Assembly (NCBI GenBank): GCA_009786775.1
Contig: WQRL01000087.1
Span: forward strand, 1-7,108
DNA from: Oscillospiraceae bacterium
Lineage (GTDB): Bacteria; Bacillota; Clostridia; Oscillospirales; Oscillospiraceae
Direction of reading: 5' to 3'
Length of the DNA: 7,108 bases
Part shown: piece by piece, positions 1 to 6,058 of the stretch
How positions within the stretch are numbered: position 1 is the first letter of the stretch
Layout: the number at the start of each line of letters is the position of its first letter
Notes under the pieces: generated by a model
Told to the model about the DNA's origin: nothing
What the model saw: the letters and a program-made list of their open reading frames with translations, nothing else
Databases searched by the model: none
Position numbers and translations under genes: made by a program

Positions 1-753
1 GTTACGGCGGGAGCCGCAGCTCCTCTGCTTGCGCGGTTTGCCCTGTTTGAAGAAATTGTGCGCATAGAGAACTCTCTTGCGGATAAAACAAGATTTACAG
101 CGGATGTTGCAATGGCTGTGAACATGGGGCTGCTGGGTTCAGTATCTGCCAGAGGCGAAGTGAGCGTTATTGTTGACGATGATGATGTTGTGGCTGAAAT
201 TGACATGCGGACGAGGGTGCTCAACGAAGAAAGAGTCATCCAAAGCTTTGTATCGGGAGGATATCTCTATACGCAGTCAGAGGGCGAAAGAACAAAGGTT
301 AGGCTGGATGCCGAGCTTTCGGATATAAATATGGAGGGGCTTTTGGGCTTTTCCGCTATGGATGGTTTTGCGCTAAATGCTTCGTATTTCGTAACGGATG
401 CTACAAGGACAACCCAAGGCGGGCGCACTGTTTTCACCAGATATTTTGCCGATAGCTTTATGAATACCGCCATGGATATGGTTATGACAATAGTTGGAGT
501 TGTGGGTCTGGATATGCCGGAACTAGGTTTTTTGGGAGGTGCGGATATATCCATTTCAAATGTGCGCCTGAGATATTATACCGATGCCGGCGGCAACTTA
601 GTGAGACTCGCTACATCAATGCGGATGGCGGTTCCGGCGGGTATCTTGACAATTACGGCGCCACTTAGCTTAGAAATAGAAATTCTGGCAGTGGGTGATG
701 ATGTGACTGTCACGCTTCCGGATAACCTTGGCGATTTTGTGCTTCGGGATTAG
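1..753 (+). CDS. Hypothetical beta-rich, probably exported protein (C-terminal part, 5' end outside window)
   Basis: The frame is open from the first base, so the gene probably begins upstream. An internal GTG at 58 is possible as a start, but no convincing Shine-Dalgarno sequence precedes it and the 19 codons before it read smoothly as protein. About 250 residues are visible, ending in TAG. The sequence alternates hydrophobic and polar residues in strand-like blocks, has an acidic DDDD patch (around residue 59 of the visible part), and contains a GGYLYTQSEGERTKV stretch. That stretch resembles the 'show-Y-then-charged' strands of LolA/LppX-like or DUF6612-like lipoproteins of Firmicutes. No catalytic motif, membrane segment or cysteine stands out. 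I do not recognise the family; the lipoprotein-like fold is a weak inference from pattern only. It converges on rpsI and is unlikely to share its regulation. Base composition is like that of its neighbours. Confidence 0.7.
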   Translation, partial: VTAGAAAPLLARFALFEEIVRIENSLADKTRFTADVAMAVNMGLLGSVSARGEVSVIVDDDDVVAEIDMRTRVLNEERVIQSFVSGGYLYTQSEGERTKVRLDAELSDINMEGLLGFSAMDGFALNASYFVTDATRTTQGGRTVFTRYFADSFMNTAMDMVMTIVGVVGLDMPELGFLGGADISISNVRLRYYTDAGGNLVRLATSMRMAVPAGILTITAPLSLEIEILAVGDDVTVTLPDNLGDFVLRD

Positions 754-755
754 AA

Positions 756-840
756 GCTGCAATAGTGCAGCAAATGCAATAGGTGCAGCCGTGGCGCAAT
801 AGTGCAATTGCAGTACGCAGCTGTAATGCAGTGGTGCAAC
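756..840. repeat. Degenerate short tandem repeats (TGCAATAGTGCA-like)
   Basis: After the stop codon at 753 the sequence repeats a TGCAATAGTGCA-type core: exact at 758-769, with one inserted G at 775-787, GCAATAGTGCA at 796-806, then weaker copies TGCAGTACGCAG (809-820) and TGCAGTGGTGCA (827-838). Spacing is about 13-21 bases. The first copy is part of a perfect inverted repeat, GCTGCA-atag-TGCAGC (756-771), which could form a small hairpin at the 3' end of the plus-strand gene, but no T-run follows. Function is unknown. Confidence 0.5.
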
Positions 841-863
841 AGAAGAAAAGGCTCTAAAACGTG

Positions 864-897
864 AAAAACCCCCAAAAACTCGTGTTTTTGGGGGTTT
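864..897 (-). terminator. Rho-independent terminator of rplM-rpsI
   Basis: A perfect 14-bp stem pairs AAACCCCCAAAAAC (866-879) with GTTTTTGGGGGTTT (884-897) around a 4-base loop (880-883). Read on the minus strand, the hairpin lies 31 bases after the rpsI stop and is followed by TTTTT, the classical intrinsic terminator layout. On the plus strand it is followed by only TTT and then GGC, so it may act weakly in the other direction for the converging plus-strand gene. Confidence 0.88.
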
Positions 898-928
898 GGC
901 AATTGCGGATTTGTACGGATTAGATTTA

Positions 929-1333
929 TTATCTCTTTGAGAATTGAGGGGCTCTACGGGCTGCTTTGAGGCCGTATTTTTTACGTTCCTTCATGCGTGG
1001 GTCGCGGGTCAAAAAGCCCTTCTCTTTGAGAATTGGCCTGTATGACTCATCGACGAGAAGCAAAGCGCGTGAGATGCCGTGGCGGATTGCGCCGGCTTGG
1101 CCTGTTACGCCGCCGCCTTTGACTGTGCAGCTTATGTCAACTTTGCCGGTTGTTTCAGTGGCAGCCAGAGGCTGGCGCACGATGTATTTGAGTGTTTCAA
1201 GGCCGAAATAATCATCAATGTCGCGGCCGTTTACTGTTATGGCACCTGTGCCGCCTTCAAAGAGATGAACTCTGGCTACGGAGGACTTTCTTCTGCCTGT
1301 TCCGTATAGATAAGGCTTTTTACTTGTATACAT
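929..1333 (-). CDS. rpsI: 30S ribosomal protein S9 (uS9)
   Basis: This 134-residue protein of the small ribosomal subunit binds 16S rRNA in the head; in known ribosomes its C-terminal tail reaches the P-site tRNA. The family is clear from the N-terminal [13 protein letters not shown] segment (about residues 10-22), the central [19 protein letters not shown] signature (about 73-91), a basic [17 protein letters not shown] segment, and the conserved terminal Lys-Arg. The length is normal (usually about 130). The ATG is preceded by GGAGGA (1342-1347) with 8 bases of spacing, which fixes the start. It lies 14 bases behind the rplM stop, so the Shine-Dalgarno sequence fills the whole intergenic gap and the two genes are certainly co-transcribed, in the order conserved across bacteria. 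A strong terminator follows. Confidence 0.98.
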   Translation of the reverse strand: MYTSKKPYLYGTGRRKSSVARVHLFEGGTGAITVNGRDIDDYFGLETLKYIVRQPLAATETTGKVDISCTVKGGGVTGQAGAIRHGISRALLLVDESYRPILKEKGFLTRDPRMKERKKYGLKAARRAPQFSKR

Positions 1334-1347
1334 ACTCTATTTCCTCC

Positions 1348-1779
1348 CTATTCCTGTTCCCAAGCGACCGGCTGCTGAGCTTCGTGATTATGCTCTGCAC
1401 CGCGGAAAACGCGCAGACGCTTGAGGGCGCCGCGGTCGCGTGAATTTTTTGACATCATGCCGCGCACTGCTTGCATCATTGCAAATTCAGGCTTTGTTTC
1501 CATGATGCGCTTGTATTGAATTTCCTTGAGTCCGCCTACCCATCCGCTATGGCGGCGGTAATACTTCTGCTCTAGCTTGTTGCCAGTGAGGATAGCTTGA
1601 GAAGTGTTGATTACTATGACGTGGTCGCCGCAGTCTACGTTGGGTGTGTAGTCGACTTTGTGTTTGCCACGCAAAAGGTTGGCCACAGTTGTAGCGGTGC
1701 GGCCTAAAGGTTTCCCGGCAGCGTCAATGATATACCATTTACGGCTAACGGTTTCCTTTCTCGCAAGTGTTGTTGACAT
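1348..1779 (-). CDS. rplM: 50S ribosomal protein L13 (uL13)
   Basis: This 143-residue protein is an early assembly protein of the large ribosomal subunit. Recognisable segments are SRKWYIIDAAGKPLGRTATTVANLL near the N-terminus, a GKHKVDYTPNVDCGDHVIVIN block, YYRRHSGWVGGLKE, and the C-terminal MLPKN-equivalent MMSKNSRDRGALKRLRVFRG followed by an H-E-A-Q-Q-P tail. The frame is open to 1911, but I chose the ATG at 1779. It has GGAGGA (1786-1791) at 6 bases of spacing, gives the family's usual length (about 142-145), and aligns with known N-termini. The extra 44 upstream codons are non-homologous and run through the promoter's -10 box. First gene of the rplM-rpsI operon, with its own promoter and structured leader. 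Confidence 0.97.
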   Translation of the reverse strand: MSTTLARKETVSRKWYIIDAAGKPLGRTATTVANLLRGKHKVDYTPNVDCGDHVIVINTSQAILTGNKLEQKYYRRHSGWVGGLKEIQYKRIMETKPEFAMMQAVRGMMSKNSRDRGALKRLRVFRGAEHNHEAQQPVAWEQE

Positions 1780-1785
1780 TACTAT

Positions 1786-1878
1786 TCCTCCATGTAATTC
1801 GGTAGTCAGCAGGCCTGCCATATGAGCTTGGCACCGCCTGATTACTATGACAAAACTGTCTTTTGCGCAAAAAAATAG
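1786..1878 (-). promoter_or_regulatory. Structured rplM 5' leader, L13-leader-like
   Basis: Between the expected transcript start (about 1880) and the rplM ATG lie about 100 nt that can fold into a two-part stem-loop. The outer stem is CAGGC (1840-1836) with GCCTG (1814-1810). After a GG/G internal bulge, the inner stem is TGCC (1833-1830) with GGCA (1819-1816), closing on the 10-nt loop AAGCTCATAT. A small GACA-GTTT-TGTC hairpin (1860-1849) precedes it. Firmicutes carry a described L13 leader in which the ribosomal protein represses its own operon. Position and architecture fit, but I have not matched the consensus, so equivalence is inference. Confidence 0.5.
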
Positions 1879-1887
1879 CGCTTGATA

Positions 1888-1916
1888 TTTATAACACAAG
1901 CAAAGAGGCATGTCAA
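1888..1916 (-). promoter_or_regulatory. Sigma-A (sigma-70) promoter of rplM-rpsI
   Basis: On the minus strand there is a perfect -35 box TTGACA (1916-1911), exactly 17 bases of spacer, and TATAAA (1893-1888) as the -10 box, one mismatch from TATAAT. Transcription should begin near 1880, giving a leader of about 100 nt. The sequence upstream of the -35 box (1917-1945) is rich in A and T and could act as an UP element, as expected for a strong ribosomal-protein promoter. Confidence 0.85.
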
Positions 1917-2056
1917 CAACAAATTTTGGAAAAACATATTTTACGCGCTAGATACTCGAAAATGCTTCGATTTGCTCTTGAATGCTCCCTGATGCTCCGA
2001 TGTGAAATTCTTTTTTGTGACAGCGGATTAATGCTGTTTTCCGTAGACTTTGCTGT
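1917..2056. other. Intergenic spacer, no gene recognised
   Basis: This is the spacer between the rplM promoter and the 3' hairpins of the E1 operon. A short plus-strand frame crosses it (to 2063), but it begins inside the rplM leader, has no Shine-Dalgarno sequence and gives a composition unlike a protein. The only pattern seen is a loose recurrence of ATGCTTCGAT, ATGCTCC and ATGCTCCGAT around 1962-2001. Nothing functional can be assigned. Confidence 0.5.
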
Positions 2057-2088
2057 GTTTTAGGCATGTCTGAGGTGTGCCCTAAAAC
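2057..2088 (-). repeat. Inverted repeat next to the E1 operon terminator
   Basis: GTTTTAGG (2057-2064) pairs perfectly with CCTAAAAC (2081-2088), extended by a C-G and an A-T pair past a bulged C at 2080. Its right arm coincides with the T-run that follows the main terminator on the minus strand, so the two hairpins abut. Neither strand has a T-run after this hairpin, so it is not a terminator on its own; it may protect the mRNA 3' end or be incidental. Confidence 0.45.
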
Positions 2089-2128
2089 TGCCCCCACATA
2101 CGAAAGCTAGCTTGCGGTATGTGGGGGC
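2083..2128 (-). terminator. Rho-independent terminator of the E2-E3-E1 operon
   Basis: A perfect 12-bp GC-rich stem, GCCCCCACATAC (2090-2101) with GTATGTGGGGGC (2117-2128), encloses a 15-base loop that itself contains AAGCTAGCTT. Read on the minus strand it lies about 65 bases past the E1 stop and is followed by AGTTTTA, a short T-run. No T-run follows on the plus strand, so it should terminate the minus-strand dehydrogenase operon. Confidence 0.75.
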
Positions 2129-2168
2129 GGCGGTGAGACGGTATTAGTTTATCCGTAAAATGACTGTA

Positions 2169-2196
2169 ATAGCTATGCCACAGATATGGCAGCTAT
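2169..2196 (-). repeat. Hairpin overlapping the E1 stop codon
   Basis: ATAGCT (2169-2174) pairs with AGCTAT (2191-2196), and after a 2-base bulge GCCA (2177-2180) pairs with TGGC (2187-2190) around a 6-base loop. The stem contains the E1 stop codon (2195-2193). It is followed on the minus strand only by a loose CATTTTA about 10 bases on, so it is at best a weak terminator and may instead stabilise the mRNA. Confidence 0.45.
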
Positions 2197-4646
2197 ATGC
2201 CGTTTTTGCTGCGCTGCATTTGTTCGACTTCGGTGAAGTTCTGCTCTGGGACATGGCCGTCCAGCGGCATTATTTTCTGGTGGATGGCATCTATTATCCA
2301 GCTAGGCTGCGGGAAGAAGTCCTCTTCCAGCTCGAAGGCCGGGGTTATCCAGTTGCGTGAGCCGACTGTTACAGGCGGGGCATCAAGGTAGTCAAATGCC
2401 AGCTCTGTTATAGTCTGTGCGAAGTCCTTGATGTGTGACCCGCGCTCACAAGCGTCTGAGGCTAGGACTATCTTGCCTGTTTTCTTGACGCTCTCAATTA
2501 CCTTTTCAAAGTTGAATGGCACTATTGAGCGGGCATCAATTACTTCTGCCGAAAGGCCGAATTTTTCTTCAAGCTGCTTTGCGGCCTCCAGAGCGGGGTA
2601 GAGGGTGGCGCCGATTGTAAGAATTGTTACATCGCTGCCCTTGCGCTTTATATCGGGTTCACCGAAGGGGATTTCGTAATAACCCTCGGGGACTCCTGCT
2701 TCGGCAAACTGTTCGCCGATGTCGTAAATGCGCTGGCTCTCAAAGAACACAACAGGGTCGCTTCCGCTGAGGGCTGCGTTCATCAGCCCCTTGGCATCAT
2801 AAGGTGTGACGGGGAACACGCACTTGAGGCCCGGAATGTGGGCGACGAGGGCAGTCCAGTCTTGGGAGTGCTGTGCTCCATACTTTGAGCCGACAGAAAC
2901 ACGGAGCACTACAGGCATTTTCAAAACGCCTGCGCTCATGGATTGCCACTTGGCAAGCTGGTTGAAAACTTCGTCTCCGGCCCTGCCTATGAAGTCGCAG
3001 TACATGAGTTCTGCTATAACCCTGCCGCCCGACATGCCGTAACCTACTGCGCTGCCAACTATGGCGGCCTCAGAAATCGGAGAGTTAAAGAATCTGTGGT
3101 AGGGCAGAGCCTCGGTGAGGCCGCGGTAGACAGCGAATGCACCGCCCCAGTCCCTGTTGTCCTCGCCGTAGGCGATTAGGGTGGGGTCCTCATAGAACTT
3201 ATCTATGATAGCCTCAAAAATGCCATCGCGCAACTGATACTGCTTGGCTTTGGAAATGGCTTTGCCGCTTTCGTCAAAGGCGTATCTGGCGCGCTTTGAA
3301 ATCTGCTGGACGCGGGGATTTTCTTCCTTGGGCATCAGCACTGTAGGCTCCCTATCCTCCATTTTGGGGATGTTCATGTTGGAGAACATTAGTTTGCCGA
3401 CTTCCTCGGGCTTGATTCTCGGTGAGATTTTATCATCAATAGCCAGCTTGCAAGCCTTGGACATAAGCTCTGTGACATGGGTCTTAATTTTTTCTACAAC
3501 ATCTGCGGAGCAGATTTTTTCTTTGATTAGCTCTCCGCTGTAGGCGGCGAGGGAGTCTTGGTTTTCCCATAGCTCCACTTCTTCCTTTGTGCGGTAGCTG
3601 CCGCTGTCGGATGGGGAGTGGCCTGTGAACCTGTAGGTAACTGTGTCGAGGAATACAGGAGCTTTGCCGCTCTCAATGAGGGCTTTTTTGCGCTTCATGG
3701 CATCAATGACAGCTAGGGGGTTAAAGCCATCAATGCGCTCAGAGTGCATTTGGTCCGGATTTACGCCTGCGCCGACACGCGCGAGCATGTTGTAGGCCAT
3801 GGTTTCGCCTATTGTCTGGCCGCCCATGCCGTAAAGATTATTAAAGAAGTTGAAGATAATCGGCAGGCCGCCCTTGAAGCCCTCTTCCCAGAGCTCAGTG
3901 AGCTGATCCATGGCCGCCATGTTAAGTGCTTCCCAGACAGGGCCGCAGCCCATTGAAGCATCGCCGATGTTAGAGATGACTATGCCTTTCTTCTGGTTGA
4001 CTTTTTTGTAAAGTGCCGAACCCATTGCAATTGTAGCGCTGCCGCCGACAATTGCGTTGTTGGGGTAGATGCCGAAAGGTGTGAAAAAGGCGTGCATGGA
4101 GCCGCCGAGCCCTCTGTTAAAGCCTGTAGCGCGGGCGAAAATTTCAGCCAGTGCGCCGAAAATGAGAAAGTCAATGGCGAGTTCCTTCGTGTCCTTCTGC
4201 TTGTCTTCCACAACTTTGAGAATTGCGCCGTCAAAGAAGTTCTCCATAATGCTCATGAGCTCCTTGTCATCCATTTTGTGGATGCAGGACAGGCCCTTTG
4301 CGAGAATTTCGCCATGGCTGCGGTGGGAGCCGAAAATGTAGTCGTTTTCATCAAGTATATATGCCTGGCCGACGGCGGAGGCCTCTTGCCCCAACGATAG
4401 ATGAGCAGGGCCGGGGTTGTTGTACTCAATGCCGTTGTAGGCATTTGTGGTTTTGATGGACAGGAGCATTGTCTCAAATTCGCGTATGATGGCCATGTCG
4501 CGGTAAATGCGCACGAAGTCATCGTTTGAGAAGTTTGCTTTTTCGTCTGCAAGGGTTTTGCTGTATTGGTTTACAGGGATATCGGTGAATTTTATAAATC
4601 CGGGCTGGCGGATTTTGGCGGGATCCATTAGTTGAATTTTTGGCAT
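2193..4646 (-). CDS. 2-oxoacid dehydrogenase E1, fused alpha-beta subunits
   Basis: This 817-residue thiamine-diphosphate enzyme decarboxylates a 2-oxoacid (probably pyruvate) and acylates the lipoyl arm of E2. Residues about 44-410 are the E1-alpha half: HRSHGE at 108-113, GGSMHAF at 181-187, thiamine motif from GDA (228-230) to NN (269-270), and the TP-loop TYRFTGHSPSDSGSYRTKEE (337-356). A linker (about 411-470) leads to the E1-beta half: GED at 494-496, FFNSPISEAAIVG (519-531) with its cofactor-contacting Glu526, GAQHSQDWTALVAHIPGLK (590-608), TPYDAKGL (614-621) and a C-terminal transketolase-type domain (about 670-790). E1 is usually two polypeptides, so this is a natural fusion. The alpha half carries an insertion of about 40 residues (about 129-170) and one of about 13 (about 247-259), and the motif has GDA instead of GDG. 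The gene follows lpdA by 74 bases and ends the operon. Branched-chain or acetoin substrate cannot be excluded. I chose the second ATG because of its Shine-Dalgarno sequence. Confidence 0.93.
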   Translation of the reverse strand: MPKIQLMDPAKIRQPGFIKFTDIPVNQYSKTLADEKANFSNDDFVRIYRDMAIIREFETMLLSIKTTNAYNGIEYNNPGPAHLSLGQEASAVGQAYILDENDYIFGSHRSHGEILAKGLSCIHKMDDKELMSIMENFFDGAILKVVEDKQKDTKELAIDFLIFGALAEIFARATGFNRGLGGSMHAFFTPFGIYPNNAIVGGSATIAMGSALYKKVNQKKGIVISNIGDASMGCGPVWEALNMAAMDQLTELWEEGFKGGLPIIFNFFNNLYGMGGQTIGETMAYNMLARVGAGVNPDQMHSERIDGFNPLAVIDAMKRKKALIESGKAPVFLDTVTYRFTGHSPSDSGSYRTKEEVELWENQDSLAAYSGELIKEKICSADVVEKIKTHVTELMSKACKLAIDDKISPRIKPEEVGKLMFSNMNIPKMEDREPTVLMPKEENPRVQQISKRARYAFDESGKAISKAKQYQLRDGIFEAIIDKFYEDPTLIAYGEDNRDWGGAFAVYRGLTEALPYHRFFNSPISEAAIVGSAVGYGMSGGRVIAELMYCDFIGRAGDEVFNQLAKWQSMSAGVLKMPVVLRVSVGSKYGAQHSQDWTALVAHIPGLKCVFPVTPYDAKGLMNAALSGSDPVVFFESQRIYDIGEQFAEAGVPEGYYEIPFGEPDIKRKGSDVTILTIGATLYPALEAAKQLEEKFGLSAEVIDARSIVPFNFEKVIESVKKTGKIVLASDACERGSHIKDFAQTITELAFDYLDAPPVTVGSRNWITPAFELEEDFFPQPSWIIDAIHQKIMPLDGHVPEQNFTEVEQMQRSKNGI

Positions 4647-4652
4647 GGTGCT

Positions 4653-4659
4653 CTCCTTT
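4653..4659 (-). promoter_or_regulatory. Ribosome binding site that decides the E1 start
   Basis: Minus-strand AAAGGAG lies 6 bases before the ATG at 4646. The frame also has an ATG at 4682, which would add 12 residues, but no good Shine-Dalgarno sequence stands ahead of it, its codons cover this ribosome binding site, and it lies inside the hairpin at 4674-4704. The ATG at 4646 is therefore preferred. Confidence 0.8.
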
Positions 4660-4673
4660 GTAAAAATTAATGG

Positions 4674-4704
4674 AGGAAGCATGGGTACCTGGTGTTTGCT
4701 TCCT
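4674..4704 (-). repeat. Hairpin between lpdA and the E1 gene
   Basis: AGGAAGC (4674-4680) pairs with GCTTCCT (4698-4704) around a 17-base loop that contains the palindrome GGTACC. It lies in the 74-base gap between the E3 stop and the E1 start. The minus-strand side has no T-run after it, so it is not an obvious terminator. It could be an mRNA processing or stability element; the stem is short, so chance is possible. Confidence 0.35.
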
Positions 4705-4720
4705 TAAGGCGTGCTGCGCC

Positions 4721-6058
4721 CTATAGTCTAAAAATCGCTTCGCGGATCATTTCATTTACTGTGGGGTGGGGGAATATTACTTCCTTAATGTCGTCAATGC
4801 GCATTTGCATCTCTATCATAATGCAGGCACTGAGAATAATTTCGGAGGCGTAGCTACCTATCATGTGCACACCTATTACATTGCGTGTATTTTTGTTTAT
4901 GAGCACCTTGCAGATGCCGTCTGTGACGGAATTTTCAGCCAAGTACCGGCCGCTGTAGACCATGGGCAGCGAAATGCTCAAAATATCAATGCCTTTGGCC
5001 TTGGCTGTCTCCTCGGTTTCGCCGGCACCGGCCACTTCCGGAGAAGTGTAGATCACAGAAGGCACGGCGTCATAGCGCATAATGTCGCGCTTGCCTAGGA
5101 TATGGTTTACCGCCACCTCAGCTTCGCGGTATGCGGCGTGGGCGAGCATATATGTGCCGTTTACATCGCCGACGGCATAGATGTTTGGAATGCTGGTAAG
5201 ACCGTGCTTATCGGTTTTGATGGCTCCGCGCTCAAGCAGAACACCTGTGTTTTCAAGGCCATAGCCCTCAATTAAAGGCTTGCGGCCTATGGAGAGGAGC
5301 ACTTTTTCAGCTTCAATTTCGCCACCGTCAAAAATTACTTTGTTACCCTTGAAGGCTGTAACTCTGGCTCCGAGCTTAAACTCAATCCCTTTTCTCTCAT
5401 AGCTCTTTTGCAAAATAGCCGAGATTTCGCTATCTATAGGGCCGCCGATTTTTGGAAGCATCTCAACGACCGTCACTTTGGAGCCGGCTGAGTTGTAGTA
5501 AGAAGCCATTTCCAAGCCGACAACACCGCCGCCGACAACTACTAAGGATTTGGGGATTTCTTCCAAATCCAAAATTTCACGGCTTGTGAGGATGTTTCCG
5601 CTTGCAATGCCTTCGGGGACACCGTCAATGGGAGGAATTACAGGCACTGAGCCTGCGGCAATAATGAGACGCTTGCCGCTGTAAGTTTCCTGACCCACTT
5701 TGACTGAGTTTTTGTCGGTAATAAATGCCTCACCGCTGACAACTGTCACTTTATTAGCCTTCATTAGTGCTGAAACGCCTTTGACAAGGGTTTCGACCAC
5801 CTTGTTTTTGCGGGAAATGACAAATTTGTGATCAAGGGTAACGTTCTCGGCTTTCACGCCATAGGCCTCGCCATGGCTTGCATAGTCGAAAACCTTGGCG
5901 CTGTGCAGCAGAGTCTTGGAGGGGATGCAGCCCTCGTTGAGGCACACTCCGCCGAGAGCTCTTTTTTCTATAAGGAGTACGCTTAGCCCCGCATGCCCGG
6001 CACGCTCTGCGGCCATGTAACCGCCGGGGCCGCCGCCTATTACAATCAAGTCGTACAT
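4721..6058 (-). CDS. lpdA: Dihydrolipoamide dehydrogenase (E3)
   Basis: This 445-residue flavoprotein reoxidises the dihydrolipoyl arm of E2 and passes the electrons through FAD to NAD+. The FAD site GGGPGG is at residues 8-13, with the acceptor glutamate at 31. The redox disulfide is in GGVCLNEGCIPSK, Cys39 and Cys44. A second nucleotide-binding fold VVVGGGVVGLEMAS is at 173-186, and AVGDVNG (295-301) is the second FAD contact. The C-terminal PHPTVNE gives the catalytic pair His431 and Glu436. Every key residue is present, so the enzyme looks intact. It is slightly shorter than the usual 460-475 because it has no N-terminal lipoyl domain and a short tail. The start overlaps the E2 stop by one base (TAATG), with its own AAGGAGG (6068-6074, 9 bases away), indicating coupled translation in one operon. 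E3 can also serve glycine cleavage or other 2-oxoacid complexes, but the neighbours tie it to this one. Confidence 0.97.
   Translation of the reverse strand: MYDLIVIGGGPGGYMAAERAGHAGLSVLLIEKRALGGVCLNEGCIPSKTLLHSAKVFDYASHGEAYGVKAENVTLDHKFVISRKNKVVETLVKGVSALMKANKVTVVSGEAFITDKNSVKVGQETYSGKRLIIAAGSVPVIPPIDGVPEGIASGNILTSREILDLEEIPKSLVVVGGGVVGLEMASYYNSAGSKVTVVEMLPKIGGPIDSEISAILQKSYERKGIEFKLGARVTAFKGNKVIFDGGEIEAEKVLLSIGRKPLIEGYGLENTGVLLERGAIKTDKHGLTSIPNIYAVGDVNGTYMLAHAAYREAEVAVNHILGKRDIMRYDAVPSVIYTSPEVAGAGETEETAKAKGIDILSISLPMVYSGRYLAENSVTDGICKVLINKNTRNVIGVHMIGSYASEIILSACIMIEMQMRIDDIKEVIFPHPTVNEMIREAIFRL

Noticed and set aside
756..840. CRISPR array
   Set aside because: The repeat cores are only about 12 bases, imperfect, and separated by a few bases instead of spacers of constant length.
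1780..1911. N-terminal extension of 44 residues for rplM
   Set aside because: It covers the leader and the -10 box, is not homologous to L13, and the ATG at 1779 has an ideal Shine-Dalgarno sequence.
1863..2063. Short plus-strand frame of 66 codons over the rplM promoter
   Set aside because: It has no ribosome binding site, shows no family resemblance, and lies across the promoter and leader of rplM on the opposite strand.
4092..4400. Long antisense frames over the E1 and E3 genes
   Set aside because: They are mirror frames of strongly coding sequence of moderate GC content, with no ribosome binding sites and no recognisable protein families.
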